A DNA stretch of 64,000 nucleotides from Megaustenia siamemsis. Its lineage: Eukaryota; Mollusca; Gastropoda; Stylommatophora; Ariophantidae. Below, piece after piece: positions 55,895 through 64,000 of this stretch. The position numbers and the translations under genes are program-made. The notes beneath the pieces were generated by a model. That model was given only the letters and a program-made list of their open reading frames with translations, did not search any database and was not told the origin of the DNA. The stretch covers positions 64,402,140 through 64,466,139 of the forward strand of contig JAVIAB010000101.1 in NCBI GenBank assembly GCA_032433765.1. The letters run 5' to 3'. Positions within the stretch are counted from its first letter, which is position 1, and each line of letters opens with the position of its first letter.

Positions 55895-56316
55895 TGTACA
55901 TGAGAGACAGGGGGAGTTAACCATGACCGCTCGTGTCGGGATGTTGATTTCTCGTGTAGGTGACCCCGGAAGTGGCCTGTTTATGTCTGGTGTGTGCAGA
56001 CTTTACTGTTCTTGATGTACTTGCTCGATAGGGATAGGTTAGTAGATGATGCAACATCAATGAAAAACGATCAATATAAAACAGAAGACAAAAGATACAT
56101 TTTATTCTTTTCATTATCTCAATAGGTATATAACATACAGTGGATATTATATAACATTGCAAAAATATTTAGTACACTGAGTAAATATATAGTTCAACGG
56201 TAACAATTATTTATAACAATGTAGTTGGTTGTCGGCTTAGCTCTATGTCATAAATGAATCATAAGGGGTGAAACTGTTAGAGATTCCTGGTTAGGCTAAG
56301 CTGGTAGTGTAAAGAG
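55895..56316. other. No recognisable gene
   Basis: AT-rich sequence between the LINE-C 5' segment and the end of the PolB remnant. It should contain the left boundary of the PolB element, but no second terminal repeat is recognisable. Confidence 0.4.
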
Positions 56317-59300
56317 TTAAATTTCTAAAGGCGTAGTCGAGACGTTATCAGCAGCTACCTTTCTTTTTTTACAGAAATAGGAAAGTGCATTTCTTGTTTG
56401 ACTGTAGGAAAATATGGAATTATTTAAGACTTTGAAACCTACATTTTTCCCACCCTTGGCCTTTTGCGTGTCGAGAACCTCTAAAAACATATCTTTATCT
56501 AATTTGTTGTGTTGCTTGCTTAGCCCTTTACAACTGATTTTATCATAAGCCCCAGTACAATGATACGTCTTACTACATAAGCTAACAAGAGCTGTCCCTT
56601 CGTACTCTAATTTAAAAAGACCCGGAGTTCGTTTGGTGTATGCTTTAACACCCTTACAGTTTATACAGTCTGTATTGCTAATATGCTCATCGCAAAACTC
56701 AGCGGGAAACCAGTCTTTGTATACGCTATTAAACTCATCCCGCAGACCTGACTTAACTATGTCCTCTAGCTTAGGGGCGCTTAAGGCTAAGTATAAACTA
56801 TCAGTATCTGTTTCACATAACTGAAAGTTGGACCTATCTACAAACTTATCTAAGAACTCGAAATAAAAATCTAACATACGAAGTTTTGCATACTGATAGA
56901 CGAAGAAACCAATTTGTAGGGGCAAGTCCCAAACAATTTTCTTTTTCTCCATCTCAATTTCAAAAAGATTCTCCCCTATCTCAGTCATCTTTTTAAACTG
57001 GGAACTATTAATCATTTTCGATATATCACCCCCCCCCCCCTGAACGTACGAGACAGCGCTATGATTGGCCTTATTGGTTAGAGTCTTCCCGTAGGCTGAG
57101 TTTCATAAGAGCTTCATCGTATCGCTTACTATAGCTCTATTTTCGTCTAGATCACCAGCCCTCCTAGCGTCAAAAACCATTTCGCCAAACTTTTTAAAAC
57201 AACTAGACGGTTGATATTCTATCACTTGATAAATTTTTGTTACCACCAATCCGTGGTCTAAATACCATTTTAACAGTGGTGTTGCCAACAAAATGTTTTC
57301 CCCGACATAACTACCTATTAGGGTGCGACGAGGGGTTGACAACAAGTTATGTTTGTGGGCATATTCACCCATAAACTGTCCAATATCATCACGCGTGACG
57401 TCAATATTTTTGAAAATTGGAGTCATCTCACTGAAATGTTCCTTCAGGTGGTCGGGGACGTGTAGATCACATTCCACTAAACCAAAACATGTCCCATCTG
57501 AAACAGAAGTCAGAATCTGTTTATCACTGAGAGGGAGCCCTTCTTTAGAGTAAGAGGTCTAGCTCGAGGGATGGCTTTAGAAAGGAATGCCCTAATGGTT
57601 GGGTCAGACTTTTTCAGAGCCTGCCACTCACATTCCCACTTTACTTCTACTGGGACTTTTACCTCCTCGGTTAGGTAGGTGTGTATCTCACATGTTTTTT
57701 TTCAAACAGCTCGAACAGGGGCTTATTATTAACAGGGTTTCTATCTTTATCTTTGGTGAGGGGACAGTCTTTGTGAGCATGGTACAGACAACCATGAAAA
57801 TTGTAGACTCTTCTATTGGATTTATCCCACCCATCCACTTGATATTTCTAGCACCTAATCGAAACTCCCTCCCATTAAACTGAGTTTTCAACTCCACCCC
57901 TTTTTGGTGGGCGACCCACGTTAGCCACTCTCTACTTTGTTGGACATAATAGTTATATTTTTCGACCCTAAACCCGGTCTCCATTCTTCTAATAATTGGG
58001 TAATCTGTTGGCATTGGGTTCATCAGAGCCCAAAGATACAACGCGTTGGCATCGTAACCTTGGATGGATTTGACCAGCTTTCCGCCCCTAACAAACGTTT
58101 TGCCTACATCATGATACCTATGAAAAGTTATAGAGGGACCGCCAACGATATTATCTCTAATCATGGTGTGTAAACTAGCCTGTTTGCTCGAACATAAACT
58201 AAACATTACACCCTTATCAACGGTTTTAAAAAGATACTTTAAACAAACACCCGGAACCGAAATGGCTTCTTTAAAACAGACTACACCCCGCTCCCCATAA
58301 AAGCGAACCTGCTGCTCCAAGGCTTCTAAGAAGGGGACTACATCTTTGTTATTATACCAAATCAAAAAGTCCCTAAGTGTGGTCATGTTATTATCCTTCC
58401 AGACCTTTTTGCACAGAGCGTACTTCTCCTTGGAAATGTTGGAATTTTTTTAGTTTGGAAAAGAAGGCCGAGTGAGGAGGTAACGCCGTCTCGTCCAACT
58501 TTTGGCGGTCGTCTATATATTCATAACAAAAGTAACCCTTTGTCTCCTCTACTTTGTAAGCTGCCAAGTACTTGCTATAACTAAAACTGGCGCTAAATAA
58601 TTTATGATATCTAGGAACTTTAACTTCTGCGTTGCAATACACATAAAGTTATTGTTTCTTTTAACTATAAACTTGAACGGTTTTGGTACTTTGTAGTCTC
58701 CTTCAATTTTATCTTCCTCTTCTTCGTTAACCTCTGTTTCTTCTTCCTCTTCCATACTATCTTCTTCTTCACCCACTTGGGCAGTGGCATCCATGAAGTG
58801 CTTTATTAAATAAGGTTTAATGACGTTGATGTCATATTTCCCCGAGTTAAACCCTATAACTGGAAGCTCTTTTAAATACTCATCAAACTTAGCTATTAGC
58901 TTGTCTTTATTCAGATCATGGAGTTGAGTAAAAATACTTTCAAACCGAGCTCGCAATAACGAGTATGCCTTAGCAGCTATACCAGTGAGGTAATCAACCA
59001 TCTGACTAACTAAAACCTGTGGGTCACCCTTCGTTATGAAGCATATAATGGCCCCTGCCACCCGGGGACATTTGATGCTATAGAGCAGGAGAGGGGAACA
59101 TGTTTGGCTACAAAGGTAGTCGAGTGCGTTTCTTGGGAACATTCCCATTATCAAAATAACATTCATAATCGAATGTCGCCCTGAATGGGTAAATAAAACA
59201 TTCTGGAGTACTTATGCCTTCAGCGCGGAGCGCGTCCCATATACTTTCAGGTGAAGAGTAAACACCACCCTTATATGTCTCTACAGCCATATCCCCATTG

Positions 59301-59515
59301 CAAGTTTGTTCATGCCTATCCATACGCCAAAACTTTTTCCACAATTTTCCACATTTTCCAAAAGAAAAACTTTTACTAGCCCTAGAAAAATCGTTTATAT
59401 AAAAGAAGTGGTTTTTGTAAACTAAAAGACGGAGAGTTTCACTATAACTACTGCCACTTCTCAGGACAATACGCAAGGCTTGTTCAGAATCAAACTCAAA
59501 AATATCTATGTTTAT
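56317..59515 (-). pseudogene. Protein-primed-type DNA polymerase B, left copy, frame-broken
   Basis: Family-B polymerase of the viral/Polinton type, which would replicate the element's linear DNA. In order: a CGKLWKK..H-type knuckle (59300-59390), Exo I TFDYECYF (about 59160), Exo II GFNSGKYDINVI (about 58840), an acidic EEED run (58720-58780), palm motif A GYDANALYL (about 58045), a motif-B remnant NSAYGKT (about 57090) and motif C ETDTDSLYL (about 56800). At least six frame changes or stops lie near 59130, 58600, 58390, 57800, 57530, 57100 and at a ten-C run (57031-57040). It ends at 56317. No integrase, capsid, ATPase or protease gene is seen beside it. Lesions at homopolymers could partly be sequencing error. 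Confidence 0.8.
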
Positions 59516-59527
59516 TGAAAAACAATT

Positions 59528-60664
59528 TTATAAGAGAGGCATTTCGGCAAGAGTTACACCAGGAAAGTTACCTAACATTAGAGAGGGATTAAACTGTTTG
59601 AAAAGTAGTCTTGAAGCCTTCCTAACATCTTTAACAGAGGTACCTCTATGGATAGCTAGACAACGGAAGAAGCAGTGATTATCATTGTAAACTTTAGAAT
59701 TACAGTCGGTTTGAAGGATATTAATACCGTAGTTGGATGCAATGTAGGGTGGGATATCTATCAGACACCCTATAGGATAATCTTGAAGTTTATATATATA
59801 AACACTCGTACTGACTAATGCTTCCAATGTATACTTGGTTGTCTCCCTGTTTTTATTTGCATACCCTAATATATCACTTTCATTTAATCTATCAACAAAT
59901 GTTTCAAAGTCATTTCTGTTGTTAACTAACAAGGGTTTGTCTAACCCTGTCGCGTTATTTGAGCTGGCGTGAAAGTAACGCAGCCCCTGTGTCTCTCTAT
60001 GTCTTAAGACTAGATGATGACTATAATTCACCTTGAAACGCTTTTTCTGGGCTACAAAAATTGGGTTTACAAGGGTCTTCCAATCTATAGGAGTATCAGG
60101 CTGATGAAATATAGTGTACGTGTCCATGTATTTGGTCCTAAGGTCATGTGTTCTAATAGCTAACCAGTTGTTCTTATATATCTTTCTAATATCTTGAGGT
60201 AACTTACTTAATGAGTCTATTTCATTAATAAGTCTTGGTCTCTTTGAGAGCTCTTGAGTCGACCTCTTTACTGCCCGCTTGCGTGAGGTTGTCGATACCA
60301 GTGGACCCGCTTGCGTTGATGGGGTTGAGGTGTCCACAGCTATGTCATGGCTAGCAAGATGTACTTGCAGATGGCTTGCTCCAGTGAATATTTGTTGACA
60401 GATGTGGCAGATATATGGGGTAACACTTGGCTCTTTTGAAAGTACGTGATCTGTTGACACAGGAGTTGGTGATGCAGGAACTACTGATACAAAAGATGCA
60501 AGATGCTCTGTCTTGATAAGTCTGGCAAGGCTGTCTACTCTTGTATATACTCGTTCACAAACATCACATTTGTATTCCTGACGCCCATGTACACTAGCAA
60601 CGTGTCGTTTTACGATCCGGCTCCGGGTGAAAGTTTTGGAGCAGAGATGACAAGTGTTAGACAT
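59528..60664 (-). CDS. C2H2 zinc-finger protein upstream of PolB, left copy
   Basis: 378 codons from an ATG placed immediately after a 3' splice site, so the start is chosen at 60664 rather than at an upstream ATG inside the intron. Three C2H2 fingers: CHLCSKTFTRS..H (residues about 4-25), CDVCERVYTRV (33-54, where one zinc ligand His reads Leu in this copy) and CHICQQIFTG (about 87-108). A basic stretch SRKRAVKRS may be a nuclear signal. The C-terminal part has NDNHCFFRCLAIHRG, which resembles the Cys-box of OTU-type proteases and the N-terminal region of Polinton polymerases. The frame ends with TAA, and the in-frame sequence beyond leads directly into PolB. The role is unknown; DNA binding or terminal-protein-like function is possible. 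Confidence 0.7.
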   Translation of the reverse strand: MSNTCHLCSKTFTRSRIVKRHVASVHGRQEYKCDVCERVYTRVDSLARLIKTEHLASFVSVVPASPTPVSTDHVLSKEPSVTPYICHICQQIFTGASHLQVHLASHDIAVDTSTPSTQAGPLVSTTSRKRAVKRSTQELSKRPRLINEIDSLSKLPQDIRKIYKNNWLAIRTHDLRTKYMDTYTIFHQPDTPIDWKTLVNPIFVAQKKRFKVNYSHHLVLRHRETQGLRYFHASSNNATGLDKPLLVNNRNDFETFVDRLNESDILGYANKNRETTKYTLEALVSTSVYIYKLQDYPIGCLIDIPPYIASNYGINILQTDCNSKVYNDNHCFFRCLAIHRGTSVKDVRKASRLLFKQFNPSLMLGNFPGVTLAEMPLL

Positions 60665-60914
60665 CTGTAGAAAAGAAATTGAAACAGTACAACTAAAGGG
60701 TAACGAACAGTAAACATTACAAGAAAACAAAACAATAAAATTAAGCCATGAGAACTATCGAAAGAAAGGTTATAAAAGTAACATGTGGATACTAAGAAAC
60801 CAACTTATCGAAATTAGGTTACTAAAATAACACTGGATACTAAACAACCAACTTATCGAAAACAGGTTACTAAAGTAACATACTATAATATTAAAGAACT
60901 AAGATAACACTTAC
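60665..60914 (-). other. 250-bp intron in the 5' UTR, left copy
   Basis: On the minus strand GTAAGT at 60914 opens the intron and TTCTTTTCTACAG closes it immediately before the ATG. Conserved in the right arm at 62511-62760 with the same length. Confidence 0.65.
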
Positions 60915-60995
60915 ATTTTATGTGTTTGAAGGCACGAGACACATCCGTCGTCAACAACTGTAAGCGAAAGTCTGATTACAAGCTTCACAGTCGCG

Positions 60996-61002
60996 TTATA
61001 TA
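60996..61002 (-). promoter_or_regulatory. TATA box, left element
   Basis: TATATAA on the minus strand, within 'cgtgtatataacgcgactg', about 80 bp before the 5' splice site. The mirror position in the right arm is 62423-62429. Confidence 0.5.
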
Positions 61003-61169
61003 CACGCCAGAAACACCGGAAGTATTACTAAAAATAGAACTGACCGCTGATGCAATACCGGGAGTGTTACTAAAAATAGCTTTTGACTGCTGACGCGTTG
61101 CCCGTGGAGTTTCTAAAAATAGATTTTGATCTCTGATGCAATACCAGGCAATTTTATATGAGTTTTACC

Positions 61170-61830
61170 CTTGACTTTTTTTGAGGGCTACGCCCATGAA
61201 ACTGTTACAAATAATAAGTTTAACCTCTAGACATACCCAAAACTTTATTTTAGTCACCCACATAGCAAAAATTTACTTAAAAACCACTTTTATGATTGTT
61301 ACTCCCTTGACCATTTTTTGTGGCTACGCCCATGAAACTGTTACAAATAGTAGATTTACACTCTAAACTTACCCCAGATGTTATTTTAGACATCCCCGTA
61401 TCAAGAATTTACATAAAAACAAATTTTGAAATTACTACCCCCGTACTCATTTTTGGTGGTTACGCCCATGAAACTGTTAAAAATAGTAAATTTAACCGAT
61501 TGGCATACCCCAGATGTTATATTAGACATCCCCGTATCAAGAATTTACATAAAAAACAACTTTTATGATTTTACCCCCTTACCCATTTTTGGCGGTTACG
61601 CCAATGAAACTGTTAAAAATAGTAAATTTAACATCTAGACATACCCCAAACTTTTTATTAAGCATCCCCTTATCAAGAATTTACATAAAAACAAATTTTG
61701 AAATTACTACCCCCGTACCCATTTTTGGCGGTTACGCCCATGAAATCGATAAAAAATTGAAGTTTAACCTATTGGCATACCTGAAACATAATATTTGACA
61801 CGCCCATGTATCAAATTTGCCTGAAAAATC
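61170..61830. repeat. 136-bp subterminal tandem repeat, about five units
   Basis: 'acgcccatgaaactgtta' recurs at 61190, 61326, 61462, 61598 (ccaatg variant) and 61734: spacing exactly 136. The right arm has only two units (62040-62250). The short + frames here are period by-products. Confidence 0.9.
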
Positions 61831-61837
61831 AATCAAA

Positions 61838-62031
61838 AATTAGTAGTGTATATTTTTGATTGGACGGGTAGAGTCTCGTATAAGGAAAAAATCTGACGGT
61901 AGACTATTTATATAAGGAATATTCCGCTGTTGGAAGCAGTAAAAAACTGCCGGTAGACTATTTATATAAGGAATATTCTGCTGCTGGAAGCGATTTCACC
62001 CATCCTAATGCAGGATATACACTACTAATTT
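61838..62031. repeat. Palindrome centre with 17-bp inverted ends
   Basis: 'aaattagtagtgtatat' at 61838-61854 is mirrored by 'atatacactactaattt' at 62015-62031. Between them 160 bp hold two 54-bp direct units ('ggtagactatttatataagg' at 61898 and 61952). The 17-bp sequences may be the outer tips of the two elements. Confidence 0.75.
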
Positions 62032-62422
62032 AAACTAAAATAACATCTGGGGTAAGTTTAGAGTGTAAATCTACTATTTGTAACAGTTTCATGGGCGTAG
62101 CCACCAAAAAATGGTCAAGGGAGTAACAATCATAAAAGTGGTTTTTAAGTAAATTTTTGCTATGTGGATGACTAAAATAAAGTTTTGGGTATGTCTAGAG
62201 GTTAAATTTATTATTTGTAACAGTTTCATGGGCGTAGCCCTCAAAAAGAGTCAAGGGGAAAACTCATATATAATTGCCTGGTATTGCATCATAGATCAAA
62301 ATCTATTTTTAGAAACTCCACGGGCATCGCGTCAGCAGTCAAAAGCTATTTTTAGTAACACTTCCGGTATTGCATCAGCGGTCAGTTCTATTTTTAGTAA
62401 TACTTCCGGTGTTTCTGGCGTG

Positions 62423-62429
62423 TATATAA
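62423..62429 (+). promoter_or_regulatory. TATA box, right element
   Basis: TATATAA within 'cgtgtatataacgcgactg', about 85 bp before the GTAAGT donor. Exact mirror of the left copy. Confidence 0.5.
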
Positions 62430-62510
62430 CGCGACTGTGAAGCTTGTAATCAGACTTTCGCTTACAGGTGTTGACGACGGATGTGTCTCGTGCCTTCAAA
62501 CACATAAAAA

Positions 62511-62760
62511 GTAAGTGTTATCTTAGTTCTTTAATATTATAGTATGTTACTTTATTAACCTGTTTTCGATAAGTTGGTTGTTTAGTATCCACGTGTTATT
62601 TTAGTAACCTAATTTCGATAAGTTGGTTTCTTAGTATCCACGTGTTACTTTTAAAACCTCCTTTCGATAGTTCTCATGGTTTACTTTTCTTGTTTTGTTT
62701 TCTTGTAATGTTTACTGTTCGTTACCCTTTAGTTGTAATGTTTCAATTTCTTTTCTACAG
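62511..62760 (+). other. 250-bp intron in the 5' UTR, right copy
   Basis: Opens GTAAGTGTTATC and closes 'caatttcttttctacag' directly before the ATG at 62761. A further acceptor-like 'ctttcgcttacag' at 62467 could define a 43-bp preceding exon. Confidence 0.65.
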
Positions 62761-63890
62761 ATGTCTAACACTTGTCATCTCTGCTCCAAAACTTTCACCC
62801 GGAGCCGGATCGTAAAACGACACGTTGCTAGTGTACATGGGCGTCAGGAATACAAATGTGATGTTTGTGAACGAGTATATACAAGAGTAGACAGCCTTGC
62901 CAGACATATCAAGACAGAGCATCTCTTGTATCAGTAGTTCCTGCATCACCAACTCCTGTGTCAACAGATCACGTACTTTCAAAAGAGCCCAGTGTTACCC
63001 CATATCTCTGCCACATCTGTCAACAAATATTCACTGGAGCAAGCCATCTGCGAGTACATCTTGCTAGCCATGACATAGCTGTGGACACCTCAACACCATC
63101 AACGCAAGCGGGTCCACTGGTTTCGACAACCTCACGCAAGCGGGCAGTAAAGAGGTCGACTCAAGAGCTCTCAAAGAGACCAAGACTTATTAATGAAATA
63201 GACTCATTAAGTAAGTTACCTCAAGATATTAGAAAGATATATAAGAACAACTGGTTAGCTATTAGAACACATGACCGTAGGACCAAATACATGGACACGT
63301 ACACTATATTTCATCAGCCTGATACTCCTATTGATTGGAAGACCCTTGTAAACCCAATTTTTCTAGCCCAGAAAAAGCGTTTCAATGTGAATTATAGTCA
63401 TCATCTAGTCTTAAGACATAGAGAGACACAGGGGCTGCGTTACTTTCACGCCAGCTCAAATAACGCGACAGGGTTAGACAAACCCTTATTAGTTAACAAC
63501 AGAAATGACTTTGAAACATTTGTTGACAGATTAAATAAAAGTGATATATTAGGGTATGCAAATAAAAACAGGGAGACAACCAAGTATACATTGGAAGCAT
63601 TAGTCAGTACGAGTGTTTATATATATAAACTTCAAGATTATCCTATAGGGTGTCTGATAGATATCCCACCCTACATTGCATCCAACTACGGTATTAATAT
63701 CCTTCAAACCGACTGTAATTCTAAAGTTTACAATGATAATCACTGCTTCTTCCGTTGTCTAGCTATCCATAGAGGTACCTCTGTTAAAGATGTTAGGAAG
63801 GCTTCAAGACTACTTTTCAAACAGTTTAATCCCTCTCTAATGTTAGGTAACTTTCCTGGTGTAACTCTTGCCGAAATGCCTCTCTTATAA
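62761..63890 (+). pseudogene. C2H2 zinc-finger protein upstream of PolB, right copy, 7-bp gap
   Basis: Same protein as the left copy, about 98% identical over the shared part. The second finger keeps its His here (DSLARHIKTEH). A 7-bp deletion after 'agacagagcatct' (about 62927) shifts the frame to an early stop at 62937; an ATG at 62958 reopens the original frame to 63890. Finger 3, the SRKRAVKRS stretch and the HCFFRCLAIHRG motif are intact. It ends with the same TAA as the left copy. Confidence 0.75.
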
Positions 63891-63914
63891 AATTGTTTTT
63901 CAATAAACATAGAT

Positions 63915-64000
63915 ATGTTTGAGTTTGATTCTGAACAAGCCTTGCGTATTGTCCTGAGAAGTGGCAGTAGTTATAGTGAAACTCTCCGTCTTTTAGTTTA
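63915..64000 (+). CDS. DNA polymerase B N-terminus, right copy (partial)
   Basis: An ATG at 63915 opens a frame (MFEFDSEQALRIVL) that runs to the window edge and matches the region before the left copy's Exo I. It is in frame with the preceding zinc-finger protein, separated only by the TAA and seven further codons. The left copy has ATT instead of ATG here. No lesion is seen in this short part, and whether the rest is intact cannot be told. Confidence 0.65.
   Translation, partial: MFEFDSEQALRIVLRSGSSYSETLRLLV

Larger units (their letters stand above)
59418..61387 (-). repeat. Left arm of head-to-head palindrome
   Basis: Reverse-complement match to 62036-64000 (coordinate sums about 123,418-123,425 throughout). 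The match probably continues past the window edge. Arms share the promoter, UTR intron and zinc-finger gene. Differences include a few amino-acid changes and a 7-bp gap. Confidence 0.95.
62036..64000 (+). repeat. Right arm of head-to-head palindrome
   Basis: Mirror of 59418-61387, continuing beyond the window. Carries its own promoter, intron and zinc-finger gene reading outward. Confidence 0.95.

Overview
The window is eukaryotic, repeat-dense, intron-like DNA from an invertebrate. A spiralian, most likely a mollusc, is my best guess. The basis is an FTP lectin-like plus EGF-like coding remnant at the left edge, many non-LTR retrotransposons with short-repeat 3' tails, a tRNA-derived SINE family, and a protein with zinc fingers next to a viral-type DNA polymerase B gene. 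The species cannot be fixed from sequence alone. No bacterial-style operons, CRISPR arrays or rRNA genes are visible.

Layout. 1-1.1 kb: degraded FTP lectin-like/EGF-like coding sequence (+), followed by a degenerate minisatellite and an interspersed repeat (R1). 2.5-50.3 kb: a chain of at least twelve candidate micro-exons on the + strand, 15-36 bp each. All lengths are multiples of three, all are open in phase 0, and all are bounded by Y-tract/AG acceptors and mostly GTAAG-type donors. They are separated by kilobases of transposon debris. This is the main host-gene signal I see and probably one transcription unit.

The debris filling these introns includes seven non-LTR families, which I label A-G. 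LINE-A (9.69-12.91 kb, -) is full length with an 11-bp target-site duplication (TSD). LINE-C is an RNase-H-bearing family with many 5'-truncated, internally deleted and rearranged copies. LINE-D copies carry an 87-bp tandem array in one place and an 18-bp minisatellite at its 3' edge. E, F and G are EN/RT fragments. Six or more copies of a tRNA-derived SINE and several tandem arrays (43, 33, 27, 20, 17 bp) are scattered between them.

50.4-55.9 kb: a LINE-C copy (-) split by a 2.87-kb LINE-B (RT + RNase H) insertion with a perfect 13-bp TSD.

56.3-64 kb: two copies of a DNA-polymerase-B-bearing element, Maverick/Polinton-like by its polymerase, arranged head to head as a large palindrome. Each arm carries a TATA box, a 250-bp 5'-UTR intron, a zinc-finger protein gene and then a PolB reading frame. 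The left PolB is broken by several frameshifts; the right one runs off the window. The centre holds 136-bp and 54-bp tandem repeats.
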